Assembly (NCBI GenBank): GCA_021521415.1
Contig: JAIQDT010006483.1
Coordinates: 121,736 to 185,735 of the forward strand
Source of the DNA: Bidens hawaiensis
Lineage: Eukaryota; Streptophyta; Magnoliopsida; Asterales; Asteraceae
Direction of reading: 5' to 3'
Length of the DNA stretch: 64,000 bases
In this document: piece by piece, positions 1-11,991 of the stretch
How positions within the stretch are numbered: position 1 is the stretch's first letter
How the letters are laid out: each line of letters opens with the position of its first letter
Position numbers and translations under genes: made by a program
Notes under the pieces: model-generated
What the model saw: the letters and a program-made list of their open reading frames with translations, nothing else
The model's database searches: none
What the model was told of the DNA's origin: nothing

Positions 1-3000
1 CTCGATTTCGAGGCGTAACAACGGGGGGTCCTGCATTTGTGTTCTTGGACCTAATTCCTGAAGCTTGGAACGTAAGGTGACATCAGCGTTTATCTTGTGT
101 GCGTGACTCGCCACTTGGTGTACCGCATCAAAAAGAAGTAAAGTGTTGTTTGTTGATAGCTGAGATCTATACATGTTGTATATCTCTATTATTGCCTGCA
201 AATTCACACAAGTAATTTTTTTTTAATATTTTACCATCAGAAACAACTAGAGTGTTTGTTTATATCAAATATCTTTCTAACTAGTGATTTTTTTTGAGTA
301 TTTTACCATCAGCATTTAAATTCTGAGTGATAATACCACCAATCTAAATTTTTGAATAAAATGATTGATAGAAACCTGGTTCGGGTTAATACCCATAATG
401 CCAAACGGGTTAAGTCAATTAAAGAACAGATTCAGTTTCCCGCTATCATTTAATTTAAAGAGTATTCAAAGGAGAGTCAAAGTCAAAGGCTTAATTTGAG
501 GAGTCAAAGGCTAAAGTAACGGAGAAGTTTCAACACTAATTTAGAATAAATAGGCATAGGGCCTTATCTTTATGGATGTCAATGTTTTATTATTATCTAA
601 GTATTAGGTTTTCTTTAACCTTGTATTGGAGACTTCCCATCTCGAATTGGGTAATCGGAGACCTCCCATCTCGAATCGGGTTATTATGTTCCAGTAATTG
701 AATCGTTTGTTTGAGTCCAGATTCTAGACTCTATCAATGATTTAGGAAGCTGTACATGTAGGCCCGTAAACGAGCCGAACGTTCAGTGAACCGTTCAACA
801 GGAAGTTCGTTTATTTAATAAACAAACGAACATGAACAAAACAAAAGCTTTTCTTCATTTAGCCAAACGAACAGACATGAACACACGCCTCATACGTTCA
901 TTTATTTTCGTGAACATTCATTCACTTAAAAGTCATTTGTGCTTGTTCGTTTGCATTCATTTATGTTCATTACTTTATGTTTGTTTACGTTCGTTAATAT
1001 ATACATTTAAATTTTTTAGGCTCGTTCCAGTTTAGCCTAGTTTAAATAACTTTTAGGCCCAAAACATTGTTCACATTTACTTTTAATTGGTTTCAGCACA
1101 GTTATGTTCGTTCGTGAACCATTTGTTTATATTGTTAATGAACGAACATAAAAAAAAACACAGAACACGTTTATTTTCTTAAAGAATGAACGCAAACAAG
1201 AAAACCATATTCGTTTAGTTGTTCATGTTCGATCGATTGTTCGGTTAAACCTAAAGCAAAATAAACTATTAATGACCATCTACCAGGCAAAACAAATATA
1301 TACCATACCTGAATTAACAGAAGTTGAACAGCAGACCGACATTTAACATCCGAAACAGCAGCATATAAACGGTCCCTCCTAAAATTATCCAAATCTTCAT
1401 CTTCATAGTTCACATCTAAACTATCTTGATTTAAAATAAGCATAAAATCAGGAAGTGTAGCTTTTGCAGCCTCTTTTAAAGACAAAACCACTTCAAGCCA
1501 CTTGTCATCATCAAACAGTCCCCAGCATTACTCATCAACCGAACAAACGACGCAATCCCGATGCCAGCAAGGCTTTGGTGGGGTCGTTTTATAAAACTTA
1601 CTAACAACATCAATACTTTTTTTAAAAGTGGATTGACAGTGTTGTAATAGTTAACAAAAAGATCAACCACCAACTGGAGTGCAAGTGTGCATGTTTCATA
1701 TAACCAAGAGTTGTGATCAGATTCGTCCACGTCGGCATCGATCCCGTGTTGTGAAGGAGTTTCACCAGACGGGTCAATTGCGTGGCGAACGTAATCGAAG
1801 ATTGGGAATAAGACGGAATCGAACACTTTTTCCCACAAAGGTAGAGTGAAGTTATGACCGTGGTTTCTTAACGTGTCGAACAGTGCTTTGAGTGCGTTTT
1901 TTCTAATTTCTGGTCTTGGGTCAAAGCTAAGTTCTGATAAACCTGAAGAAACACAACATAATACTTAAATTAGAGCATTACTTCATCTTCATAGTTCACA
2001 TTTATGTTAGTGAAATCTTGGGTAGAAAGCTTGTTTATTTAATAAAAAAAAAACAAACATGAACGAACATTTTTTGTTCATTTACTTAATGAACGAACAT
2101 GAACACATGCTCGTTTATTCACCGCTGTTCGTGAAGGTACGTTTACGTTCATTTATGTTTGTTAGTTGACATGTTTTTTATTTGTTTGTTTACGTTTGTC
2201 TATGATTTATTCTCGTTTCATTAATATTTAGGCTTGCTATAATTTAGTCTAGTTTTATTAATTTTAGGCCCAATAGATTGATGTTCACGTTTAATTTTTA
2301 TTGATGTTTGCTCATTTATGTTTGTTTATCTATGTTTGTGTACCATTCGTTTATGCTATTAATAAACAAACATTAATTGAACACGAACACGCTCATTTTC
2401 TTAAGAATGATCACGACAAGAAAACCATGTTCGCTCAATTGTTCGTTCGGTTAAAGTTAAGCGAACGAAATTGTCCAGTCCGTATTCCTTCGGTTATTTT
2501 ACAAGCCTATTAGTCTGTATAGTTGCATTTTTCTTACCAGCTAATAATGGAAACCAAAAGTACAGATGTCCATCTTTGTCCTCCAAATCTCCATTATCAT
2601 CACTCTCTCTTTTCTTTCGAGGACGTTTTTGCCCTTATTTGCTGCTGAAGATCCTAAACTTCCTTTAGCCAGTTTTGCAGCACACAAACGCAAGAAGCCA
2701 ATAGCATTTAAGCTAATATCGTTATCAAATCTGCTACTCGTAAATGCAATCAAACAATTCACACAATCTGTGAACGTGGTGGTTTCTGTCTCGGTAATGT
2801 ACAGGAAATAATCCCGCACGATCTTCTCAATCATTTCAAATGCAAGAAGTACAATGTTTTTATGGTCGTCATAAGCTGCTGTCGTGAAGACCTGTAATTT
2901 CACAGAAACAAATAATAAATGTATTTAAAAGGGTATTTAGAAGTAAAATAGTAAAAAAAGTAAATACCATGAACATGCTTTTCCATCCGGACTTGACATT

Positions 3001-6000
3001 ATTGACTCGAGAAAGAACCATTTGAGAGATGCATCTGATTATTAATTCTCTGATTTCAACAGCATTACTTCTGCGCATGACAATCACAAAAGGCTTCATG
3101 AAGTCGTTTTGAAGTTGTAATTAGCCAACTCTTCACGTTCTAGAAACTTCATAGATAGTTGGCGTAAAGAATCCATTGCAAATATTGCAATTGATAGATT
3201 TTCAGAACAACCGATAGTTACAAAGAAGTCAGATAGTACATTCCAAATACTCGTCCAAACGAGCCTAATACGGTCCATGTTATAGTGACTGCACAAAAAA
3301 AAACAGATAATTATGACTAGAAAAACAATACTATTAAAATTATGATCCAAATAAAAAAGATTCATACGCGATTTCAACTATCTTGGTGAGACAGAACACT
3401 CGTGGTTCAGATGTAGATTTTAATTCCTTCATAGACACCTTGCACAAAGCTTTGACAAAGTCAACTATCGCCTCGCTGTTAAGTTGTTGACTTCTTACGA
3501 ATATCCGGTTCATTTCGCCAACTTGTCCCGACAAGTTAACTTGGAGAGCAAGCTATTCACCTGCTCAGATGTTATACCTGCAGGAGTATGCTTGACCTTT
3601 TTAAGAACCGGAAGGATGTTTGACTTTGTTTGCTTTGACTTTTCAGATTCGTTCTGATTAACAGCAAAAAAGGTCGCATCCGATGGGCTCCCTTTACCTA
3701 ATAAATGCAGATGCTCAAACCGTGAAACGCATGTTAGAATATGCTCCCATCCATCTTGTAGATAATTCCCATCTTCATCGGCAATTGTAACTATTGCCTA
3801 AAGCAACAAAGAAAAAAAAAATAAGATTTGTGTATATAAAACGAGAAGATGGTTTTGTAATGCTAATAACCAATGATAAAAAGGTAAAACCTTGATGGCT
3901 TCTATATTTCTTTGTTTTATATCAGCTGGTGAATGAAGGGAAGTAAACTTTGCAAGTGATGTTAAAAAGCATCTCGGTGAGTCTTCATGGACATTGCTGA
4001 TGTCACATGGATAGCAGCACGAAAGCCTTCTAAACAAAGAGATATTATCGCCTCGTCATCACTTCGGTCGAGAGGAACACTAAATGCAGCTAACATAGGA
4101 GCCCAAGACACCTCTATCATGAATGTAAGTATAAACGCATCCGTAGCAGGATAAAATACTGACCTGCAAATAGTCAGCATAAGTCAAAACCAAAAGAGGT
4201 GAGACAGAACACTCGTGGATCAGATGATTCAATGCTTCATCTTACTCTGATTTGCGGCTTTTTCTTTAAACTGTTCTTGCATGTGTCGCATAAGATCATC
4301 ACTTGTTTGACCTTCTTCAAAATTCTTACGCGCCACAATATTCAAAATACTGTCTAAACTCGAAAATATGTTCGAGTTTACAGACTGCGTCTGTTGACGG
4401 GCGAAATCGTCTTCTTTCATTTTAATTTCGTTTTGTGATATGCGTTCATATAATGATCTCAAGTACTCTTCAGGTAAATCTTTTCCATCATCTATCCCAC
4501 GGTTATTTCTTATAAAATCATCAGCTGACATCTGTATAAAGTAGTCATATTATTAGCAAAACTAGGTCAAGATCAATATGAAGTATGATAAAATATTAAA
4601 TGATGATATGATGATACCTTGTTTTTAACCATGGGATTATGAGCATCAGTATTGAGCATAATAACAGAGTAAGCAAGAACATATGCAGTGTCCGCACTAA
4701 TGAATGCTTTTGGATTGCATTTGCAATAACGTTCAGCGAATTTTTCCATAATTCGGTCAATTTTTTGGGCTTCGCCAGGTAATCGAAAGCCCCTTAAAAG
4801 ACTCTGATTGCTTCATCAAACTCCATACCATGAAAGTCAAATGAGTCAACGTATGCATGCATTACTTTCAGTGGTAAATCTTCTTTTTCGCCAAGATAAT
4901 CACCGATCAAAGTCTTGTTTAAACCAGATGCATTTTTTATAAACTCGGCAATTTGTTCGGGAGAATTTCCCACTTTATTCATATTGATCAAAAACTCAAT
5001 CCCCTTTTAGGCTTCCGGTTAAAAATTGATATACCTTCCTGCCATTAATATTAAATTAGAGAACTATCGGCTATCAAACTAATAAACGAACAAAACAAAA
5101 TATGAAATATTTACTTGAAGTTCGAGTTTGTAAGCCCGACGTTGCTCGATTGTTGAAGCATCTGAAACTTCACTCGAGGGTTCAGAATGAGAATCGCGGC
5201 CCTCAACAGGCTCATGCTCATTTGTGATTCCATTTTCTATTTCAGGGATGTTATCCGCCAGCTCAGCTTTCTTTATAGAACGAGGATCGGGAATGCGTAA
5301 CTGTTTATTCATCCAATCTCCCATTGATTTTAAAACCGTGATTAAACCCTTCATCGCTTCTTGTTTCATGGCAATATCCTGAGGTGGCAAAAGTGTGGTT
5401 GCAACCCCAGGTGGGACCCCTTGAGCGGTCTTAAGAAGTCCGTTGACCATTCTGTAAAAATACTATAACATGGTTAGTTGAATTCGAGGCAATCCATATA
5501 TACTCTATACAAATGTCAATGTGATATCATACCTTTCAAAAATATTAGATGAATTGACATCACAATCATAGTTGACAAATATATCAACTAAAATCTGTGA
5601 ATCAACACATAATCTTTCAAGAAACCGCAGTACGATCATCTTTTGCTGAAAATTAGGTTGAGCAACATTCTCTAGAACTCTGAGAACAATCATAGGAAAG
5701 AACACTCCAATTTCGGCCTTCAATCCGGCTCTAAATCTTGACAACAAGCTAATGAAAATTGAGCAAGATAGCTGAAATACAGTTACAAGAGTTGATGCAC
5801 TGTTCTTGAGCAATGATAAGCACAAGTACTGCTTAATGGCACCTAAAAATCTGCTCCACAATAACAAGAAAAAGAAAACATTAGCATGCGATTAAAATTA
5901 TCCAGAGTCAAAATGGCAGTTTAAATATGATTGCAAATTTAACTCTCAAGTTTTCAAAAAAAAGGATTTAGGAGGTTCTCTATGATAAATAAAACAAAAA

Positions 6001-7660
6001 TAGTTAAGCATATTGACCTAAATAAAACTAATGTTTACTTGTTTAACTACTTTATATCTCATGTCTATAACACAGTTTTAAGTTTCATGTACGATAAGGA
6101 GAAATGATGGAGCCTAGCCTACTAATTTCAATTATTCAAAAAAAAAATAAAAATAAAAAAGTCACATAGTGCACTTTTTTTATTAGCAGGCTTAATTGTG
6201 TCTAAACAGGTGCCCAATTGACAGCACTAGTAAATATAAATCAGGTGTCATGAGACTACTAGAAAATGTTATTACGTGTGCGAATATTTATTTGCTGGTA
6301 AGAATCTTACAATCTATAACGCTCCAATAGTAACATTGCACGTGTTAGAAAGCTACACTAGCTTAATGGTTAGAATAAAACCAGGGTGGCTAAGTTAACT
6401 ATAACAATCCTTAAACCACTGCAGCATAACCATGATACATAATACTATACTTACATAATCAACATTTAATTGAAAAAGAGCGGTTAAGTAAAGTAAGTAC
6501 CTTTCACTAGTTCTAAAAACAGCCCCTGCATTCTCCAACAAGATCTTCAACAACTCCAAAGCAACAATCTTTCCTCTCATCAACTGCGGATCCGCTAACG
6601 CATCTTTAGGAGGAGTCTTCATCGACAGCTTACAAAGAGCACGAAACACCAAAAACGCATCCCGTCTCAACTTATTCCCAATCTGCACATCCGCATCATC
6701 ATCCCTATCCCCCTCCCCATCCGCCAACTCCCCTTTCCGCCCCTCCAATGCCGTCTTATACATACTAATCTCCCAATACTTAGCATCCAACATATCCTTA
6801 TCCGTCGAATCCAGCAAATCTGCAGGGTTCGTCGACTCCACAGTCGATGTCTTCGTCTCAAACGCCCCATCATGCATCCCACTCCCACCTGCATTCGACC
6901 CCACCGCCGTCCCGGGATTCAACACCCCATCCATCCCATGAATTACCTTACTAATAAACCCTTGAACGAAAACCGCCATCGCACCGTCACCATCCCCTTT
7001 CTCCGTCGGCTCCATCATCTCCGCCGCCACAATCGGCTGCACCGGCACGGTCGACGAGTCCGCCTCCATCCGCCTAAACACAATCACAAGCATCTGCACC
7101 AACGACGCCTTCGCAGTCGTCTGGTTCACCGCAAACTTACTCCCTAAATAAACGTCATAACACGCCCTCACAACCTGCAACAAACTATCACCATGTATCC
7201 GCACCGACACCGACATAACACCCGACAAAACCGTCTTCAACACCAACAACTCCACACCCTCATCCCCTAACTCACAACACTTACACACCGAATCAAACAA
7301 CCTCGCCAACAACTTCTCACTGGGCCCACCTGTGGGGTCCACCTCACCTTCTAAATACCCATAAGCAATCAATTTCTGTACACAATCCAACGCAGGCTCA
7401 ACGATTTTAACATTTTCCGTACAGCAAGCGTTAATCAAAGGAATCAATATAATATCCAAATCTGGTTCTGGGTTTTGTAATTGGGTTGATGGGTCGACAT
7501 CTGATGTGGGTTTATTGCCGGAATTGATGTGTTCGAGTGCTGATTTGGATTCTTGAATGAGTTTGGAGTGTTTGCGCCAAGAACTGTTTTTTATGATGGT
7601 TTCTAGAGATGGGATTAAGATGGTATGGATTAAGCGGGATTTGGGGCCCGAATCGGCCAT
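1..7660 (-). CDS. BIG2/3-like: BIG2/BIG3-type ARF guanine-nucleotide exchange factor, 11 exons, 3' end outside the window
   Basis: Large Sec7-family ARF-GEF, which in plants activates ARF GTPases at the trans-Golgi network for secretion and recycling. Exons, 5' to 3': 6501-7660, 5533-5850, 5115-5451, 4618-5038, 4246-4531, 3891-4163, 3368-3797, 2968-3288, 2538-2891, 1309-1942, <1-195; all introns are GT-AG. Exon 1 encodes the DCB domain ([13 protein letters not shown] near the N terminus); exons 2-3 the HUS region ([20 protein letters not shown]); exons 4-5 Sec7; exons 6-11 the HDS repeats ([27 protein letters not shown]). The start at 7660 matches family N termini ([10 protein letters not shown]); an in-frame ATG at 7792 would add 44 residues. 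About 1,576 codons are present against ~1,750-1,800 in the family. Eight one-base losses break the frame, near 5006, 4797, 4256, 3966, 3538, 3108, 2628 and 1521. Each affected exon returns to splice phase when one base per break is counted (exon 4 has two). Confidence 0.93.
745..1250. repeat. MITE-like repeat in BIG intron 10 (copy 1)
   Basis: A block inside the 1,113-bp intron 196-1308, dense in gttcgttta and its complement aacgaaca. It starts near ggcccgtaaacgagccgaac and ends near gttcgatcgattgttcggtt, so its ends are roughly inverted. The inner order (gaacatgaac, tagtttaaataactttaggccc-like, aagaaaaccat) recurs in the same order in intron 9. It resembles short non-autonomous DNA transposons; no clear target duplication was found. 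Confidence 0.6.
2020..2475. repeat. MITE-like repeat in BIG intron 9 (copy 2)
   Basis: Second copy, in the same orientation, of the repeat at 745-1250, inside the 595-bp intron 1943-2537. Shared landmarks are atttaataaa followed by aacaaacatgaacgaac, acacatgctcgtttattcac, a central taggccca, aataaacaaacatt, and agaaaaccatgttcgctcaattgttcg near the end. Confidence 0.6.
4420..5038 (-). other. Sec7 catalytic domain of the ARF-GEF (exon 4 and start of exon 5)
   Basis: This is the nucleotide-exchange module. [18 protein letters not shown] is visible; its Glu codon at 4771-4773 is the glutamic finger that expels GDP from ARF. It is followed by the loop [20 protein letters not shown] and, in exon 5, by [20 protein letters not shown]. 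Two frame breaks fall here, at 5005-5008 (a run of four A in sense) and 4796-4799 (a run of four T in sense), both upstream of the finger. If they are real, no catalytic domain can be made. I cannot assign brefeldin A sensitivity from this. Confidence 0.9.
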
Positions 7661-9072
7661 AGCCGGAGTTGGATCTAGTCGCCGGAGATATAGGTGGTTT
7701 GCGGCGGTGATTTCGCCGAAGTAGAGTGTGAGTTGAGTTGAGACTCGGGTCCCGGGTTTGGATCTTGGAGCTTTAAGTTTGTCTCCTTTCATGAAATTTT
7801 AGGAATAAAAAAAATCAGAAATATTATGAATTCGGCGGCACTGGGTGATGACGAGAGTAGACGAGTAAGTGACGTTAACTAGTTGGTACTATTTTTATAA
7901 ATGGATCGGACAACGAACCAGTTGGGAAACTGATTCACCGGTTTAACCTGCCGAATAGATTTTGCCTCAAAAATAACGGTTAGGGTTGCAAAAAAGTTTT
8001 TTTCAAAACATGAAAATTTCATTGTAAACCGGTTTAACGGGTCGGATCGGCCGGTTTTTTGAGAGTCGAGCGAACTGCATAGAACCGGGCAGGTCAGTGG
8101 ACAGAATTCCAGTCGGACCGGTTTGACCGGCCCGTCTAGTCCGGTCTCAACAACATTGCTAGTTGGATCCTTGAACTGAACGAGTTTTATCTCACCGCAC
8201 TATCGTGCCTTCGAGCGAGTGTTCATGGGCGTTGGCCTTAGGTGAGGGTTTTCTCTGATCGGAAGGCGAGTGTATCTCGATATAGTGAATTTAGACAGTA
8301 GCTCATTTTAAGGATTCGTTGTCTGTTTAAAAAATTACTTCTTTTTTTTTTCATCCATGTTTTGAAAAAGGGGAAATTGGTTGAATTTGCATTGTGTGTT
8401 GAGATGATAGAAGTGATTAAGTAATATTTGTGGTGATGATGGTGGAATAAAAGACGAAGTGTAATCTTGAATAATAAATTAGTTTTGCTTGTACGATTGG
8501 GTGTAAATTATGTAGAGAAGGGTATTATTTGGATGATATGGTAAAAGGTATAAACATGGCTTGTGGTTAAACTTGTAATGAAAAGACTATTCATGGATGA
8601 CTAGTGGACAAAGATTTTAACTCGTGGAATGTGGTATGTGTAATGGACTAATCATTTCCTCTATCTCGAAAGATAGAGAGTTAGAGGCTGTTTGGCAAGC
8701 GCTAAATCATTAAGTGCTGAACCATTAAGAGGTCTGTATGGGTAAGTGACTCTGAACCATTAAGTGTTGAGCCAATAAATATTGTTTGGTTGGACCTCTA
8801 AATGATCGTACAGAATGACTATTTTACCCATTTGAACTATTTTGTGTAAATAAGCTATATATGTTCGGTTAGAGCTCTGAATGACCATAGTGAATGATTA
8901 ATAATTATAATAGGGAAATACACATCATAAAGAATCCAAATTTTACATAAATCCTTCAAAATCCATAATCCATGGTAACATACTAAAATCCGAATACAAA
9001 TTAATACTTGCAAACAATTTTAACTAATTATTTGAACTTAGTTGACTAGCAATCTAGTCACAAACTAGTCAT
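7661..9072. other. Intergenic region upstream of the BIG gene
   Basis: It holds the 5' leader and probable promoter of the minus-strand gene. I see no reliable TATA box. 7890-8165 is rich in ccggtttaac, gaccggcc and related words of the kind found in dispersed plant repeats. 8340-8640 and 8900-9072 are AT-rich with nothing recognised. Confidence 0.5.
8685..8900. repeat. Probable short non-autonomous DNA-transposon fragment
   Basis: The stretch begins gaggctgtttggcaagcg and repeats gaaccattaagtg at 8718-8770, with related words such as ggttggacctctaaatgat and gttagagctctgaatgacc. The composition resembles non-autonomous hAT repeats. Neither end nor target duplication could be fixed, so this is tentative. 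Confidence 0.3.
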
Positions 9073-9474
9073 TTACTCAATGCCATGTGAACCCCATTGT
9101 TGGTGTATGGTTGGTTGTATGTAGCGTCGCAAGGTAATTTCATTAATAGCCGATACTATATCTCCATCAGCAGCCTTGGGAACTTTGACCGCCTTTGGCC
9201 TACACACCCCAGCTTGAGTCATAACCAACTCAATGTCCTTGGCCTCCACTCCGTTCTCATCAATGTATTCATCATCTTGAGCCATGGTTAAGGTCTTCGG
9301 ATCGGACTCAGTTGAATTGTTACCTAGATTAAGGGCTTTAAACTGAGCTGCTGCCTGACTTTGTAACCGTGAGCTTAACTTTTCTATTTTGGCCTCACCA
9401 AATATAACATAAGTATCTGAAGCAGAGCTTTTAAATACATCATGCTTTAAAATAAAAAACTCAAAAAGCTGCAA
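9073..9474 (-). pseudogene. Nascent-polypeptide-associated complex alpha subunit, C-terminal half
   Basis: NAC-alpha binds ribosomes with its beta partner and shields nascent chains. This ORF matches the second half of the plant protein: the end of the NAC domain (DVFKSSASDTYVIFGEAKIE, then LSSRLQSQAAAQFK), an acidic linker, and the UBA-like tail (DIELVMTQAGVCRPKAVKV, GDIVSAINEIT). The usual stop after that tail is missing; about 20 extra residues run to TAA at 9073-9075. No N-terminal exons are visible. A splice-acceptor-like ttgcag (minus strand) sits at about 9467-9472, just before the coding match, so the copy may start at an old exon edge. It lies about 320 bp beyond the truncated end of a Copia element on the same strand. 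Most likely a broken gene copy; a remnant of a host gene cut by transposons is also possible. Confidence 0.75.
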
Positions 9475-9789
9475 GAGTAATCAAATTTAATAATTTGTGA
9501 GCAAAAACCACCAAAATCATTACTGAATTGATAAAAAAACTCTCATGTCTAACACATAAACCAAGGTCACACTTTCACCAATTCACGCAACCAGGTAAAT
9601 CTATATACCATCTTATGGTTGTGTTTCAAGTTGTTACCAATTTATGAAAAAGAGCGCCCTTTGAAAAACTAAACAAAATTTGCAAAAAATTAACAATTAT
9701 GATTTTTGACCCATTAACCAACATACTCATTTTTCTTATGTATTTTTGCACATTAAAAACTTATATTTTTGCTCTTTTTGACAGTAACA
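9475..9789. other. AT-rich spacer between the NAC-alpha fragment and the Copia remnant
   Basis: Nothing recognised on either strand. The Copia reading frame fades near 9800. Confidence 0.4.
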
Positions 9790-9799
9790 CGGCTAACAA

Positions 9800-10378
9800 C
9801 ACGACTTCAATTCCTAAAAACTATTTATGTTCACCTAGATCTTTTATTAAGAAGCTAGACCTAAGAGAACTTTTAACCTTATTAATGGCCTCACTATTAT
9901 TACCGGTTATCACAATTTCATTGACGTATACTAGCAAAACCACAAATACAGAATCTTTAGACATAATAAACAGGGAATAGTCACAACTAGACTGCACAAA
10001 ACCCATATCATTTAAAGCATACACAAGTTTTTCATTCCACATCCTAGTGGCCTGTTTCAGGCCATATAAAGACTTTAACAGTTTACACACTTTAGTTTTA
10101 TGTTTTGAGAAATAACCGTCAAGCAAAGACCTGTAAACATCCTCACTTAATTCACCATACAAAAAAAACATTATTAACATCCAATTGAAATAATGGCCAA
10201 TCATTTTGAACAGCTAAACTTATAACACACCTAACAGTTACCATTTTGACCACGGGTGAGAAGGTCTCATCAAAATCAATACCCTCTCTTTGATTAAAAC
10301 CCTTAGCCACTATCCGGCTTTATACCTATCTCTCTCGCCATTAGCCTTATATTTAATTTTATATACCCATTTGCACCC
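9800..10378 (-). pseudogene. Copia reverse transcriptase, truncated
   Basis: Landmarks are [55 protein letters not shown] and SFLIKDLGEHK. The catalytic motif at 9917-9928 reads YVNE where YVDD is expected, so the polymerase is dead. Similarity ends after FLGIEVV near 9800; RNase H is missing. Confidence 0.85.
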
Positions 10379-10394
10379 AATGAGTTTTGATTTT

Positions 10395-10922
10395 GATGTC
10401 ACTAGACTTCTGATCACTCAATGGAAAGGGTTCCTTATGTTGTTTAGCCTTATGACAAACTTCACAAGGAAGACCATTATCACCATACTTAAAATTTAGA
10501 TCATCTTACAAAACATTAAGAACCATATCAGCAGGATGACCTAACCTAGAATGCCACAAATTTACCACATCATAACTATTTAAACACACCTTAATTTTAT
10601 TAGAAGAATCACCACAGAAGTAAAGACCATCTACTTGACTACCAGTCGCCAGGATTTTCTTTGTGAGTAAATCCTGAAAATAATAATTATTTTCATCAAA
10701 AAGAACCTTGACCTTACTATCCTTAGCAAGATTGTGAACAGACAACAAGTTCGCGTAAAATTTTAGAACAACCAACACATCATTTAAAACAATAGCATCA
10801 CTAAATTTTATACTGCCAATTTTAGAAACAATAGCATTGGATCCATTATGATGTTTAACAGTTACATTTTTGAATTCAGACACATCTGTTTGATCAAAAA
10901 CATTTTTGTCATTCTTAACCAT
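10395..10922 (-). pseudogene. Copia protease remainder and integrase zinc-finger region
   Basis: Contains LWHSRLGHPADMVLNVL and, after a stop near 10506, LPCEVCHKAKQHKEPFPLSD, which together are the HHCC integrase N-terminal zinc finger. The integrase core that should follow is absent; the sequence passes directly to RT coding near 10385. Confidence 0.75.
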
Positions 10923-10925
10923 ATG

Positions 10926-11991
10926 TTAGTTAGCACCATAATCAACTATCCAACTGTTATTAATAGCAAAATTTAAATTATTGGTAAAGCAAAAAGTCCT
11001 AGAGCTAATACTACTAGTAGAGAAAGCACGTCCATTACATCTAACATTAGAGACATTGGCATTTTCTCCAGACTTATCATGCAACAAACTGAATAACTTT
11101 TGAACCTGCTCAGAGGTAAGACTAGTTCCTGAACTAGAAGCAGCAAGATCAGGTTTGCTTTGAACATTATTAGACGCAACATGTTTAGTCCCTTGACTGA
11201 AGGATTGCCCTCCCCTAGGTCTAGGACCCTGAGGATATCCTACAATCTCAAAGCATCTTATAACAGTGCGTCCAACCTTGTTGTAATAAGAACATTTAAG
11301 ATTAGGGTTGGGCCCTCTGTTGAATTTCTTTTTTGAGTCAAACGACTGTTTATTTATAGAAAAGAAAGCCATAGTTTGTGTTTGTGATTTTGAGGTCCCA
11401 CTAGTATTCCTATGGGATTCCTCCCTAGACACAATATAAAACGCAGATTTTATGGTAGGCAATGGATCTCTAGTTAACAAAGAAGTTCTAACAGATTGAT
11501 ATACATCATCAAGACCCATAAAAAACTGCATAAGTTTTATCAAATGGTTAAAATTATTAAATTTATCTGAGGCATTGCAACTACAGGATGGTAATTGAAC
11601 CATAGTGTCAAATTGCCTCCACGTAGTGTTAAGTCTATGATAGTAATCTGACACAGAACTACCATTTTGATTAATAGAGTTTATCTTCTGATATAAACTA
11701 AACACAATACGTTTCTTTTAGTTCAGCCAACACATCCAAAGCAAATTTAGAAAAAAACTTGACCTAGATAGAACTCTTCAGAAACAGAGTTGAGAATTAA
11801 TAAAGGACCACAGAATTACACATGTCCCACTATTTTCCAAGAACTTCATTTTCAGTAGATCTTTTACAAGATCCATCAATAAAACCGATTTTATTTTTAA
11901 CTTGTAGGCAAGAAGCATAGCATTTGCCCATACTGTGTAATTCTCCGTTCCTTTCAATTTAAGGTTCACAACATTTAAAGTGCTAAAATCA
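10926..11991 (-). pseudogene. Copia gag, main piece
   Basis: It resumes after the nested insertion with DFSTLNVVNLKLKGTENYTV and includes the gag core (MQFFMGLDDVYQSVRTSLLT) and a degenerate CCHC knuckle near 11310-11265 (CSYYNKVGRTVIRC, where the second Cys and the His are replaced). It ends at the protease start with WIVDYGAN, where family members have a Ser or Thr after the Asp. A frameshift and stop lie between 11778 and 11705. Confidence 0.8.

Noticed and set aside
7661..7792. N-terminal extension of the ARF-GEF from an upstream in-frame ATG at 7792
   Set aside because: The 44 extra residues look unlike the family N terminus, which begins where [10 protein letters not shown] begins at 7660. 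The stretch is more likely 5' leader.
9073..9474. Functional NAC-alpha gene
   Set aside because: No N-terminal half or further exons were found, and the normal stop after the UBA-like tail is lost.
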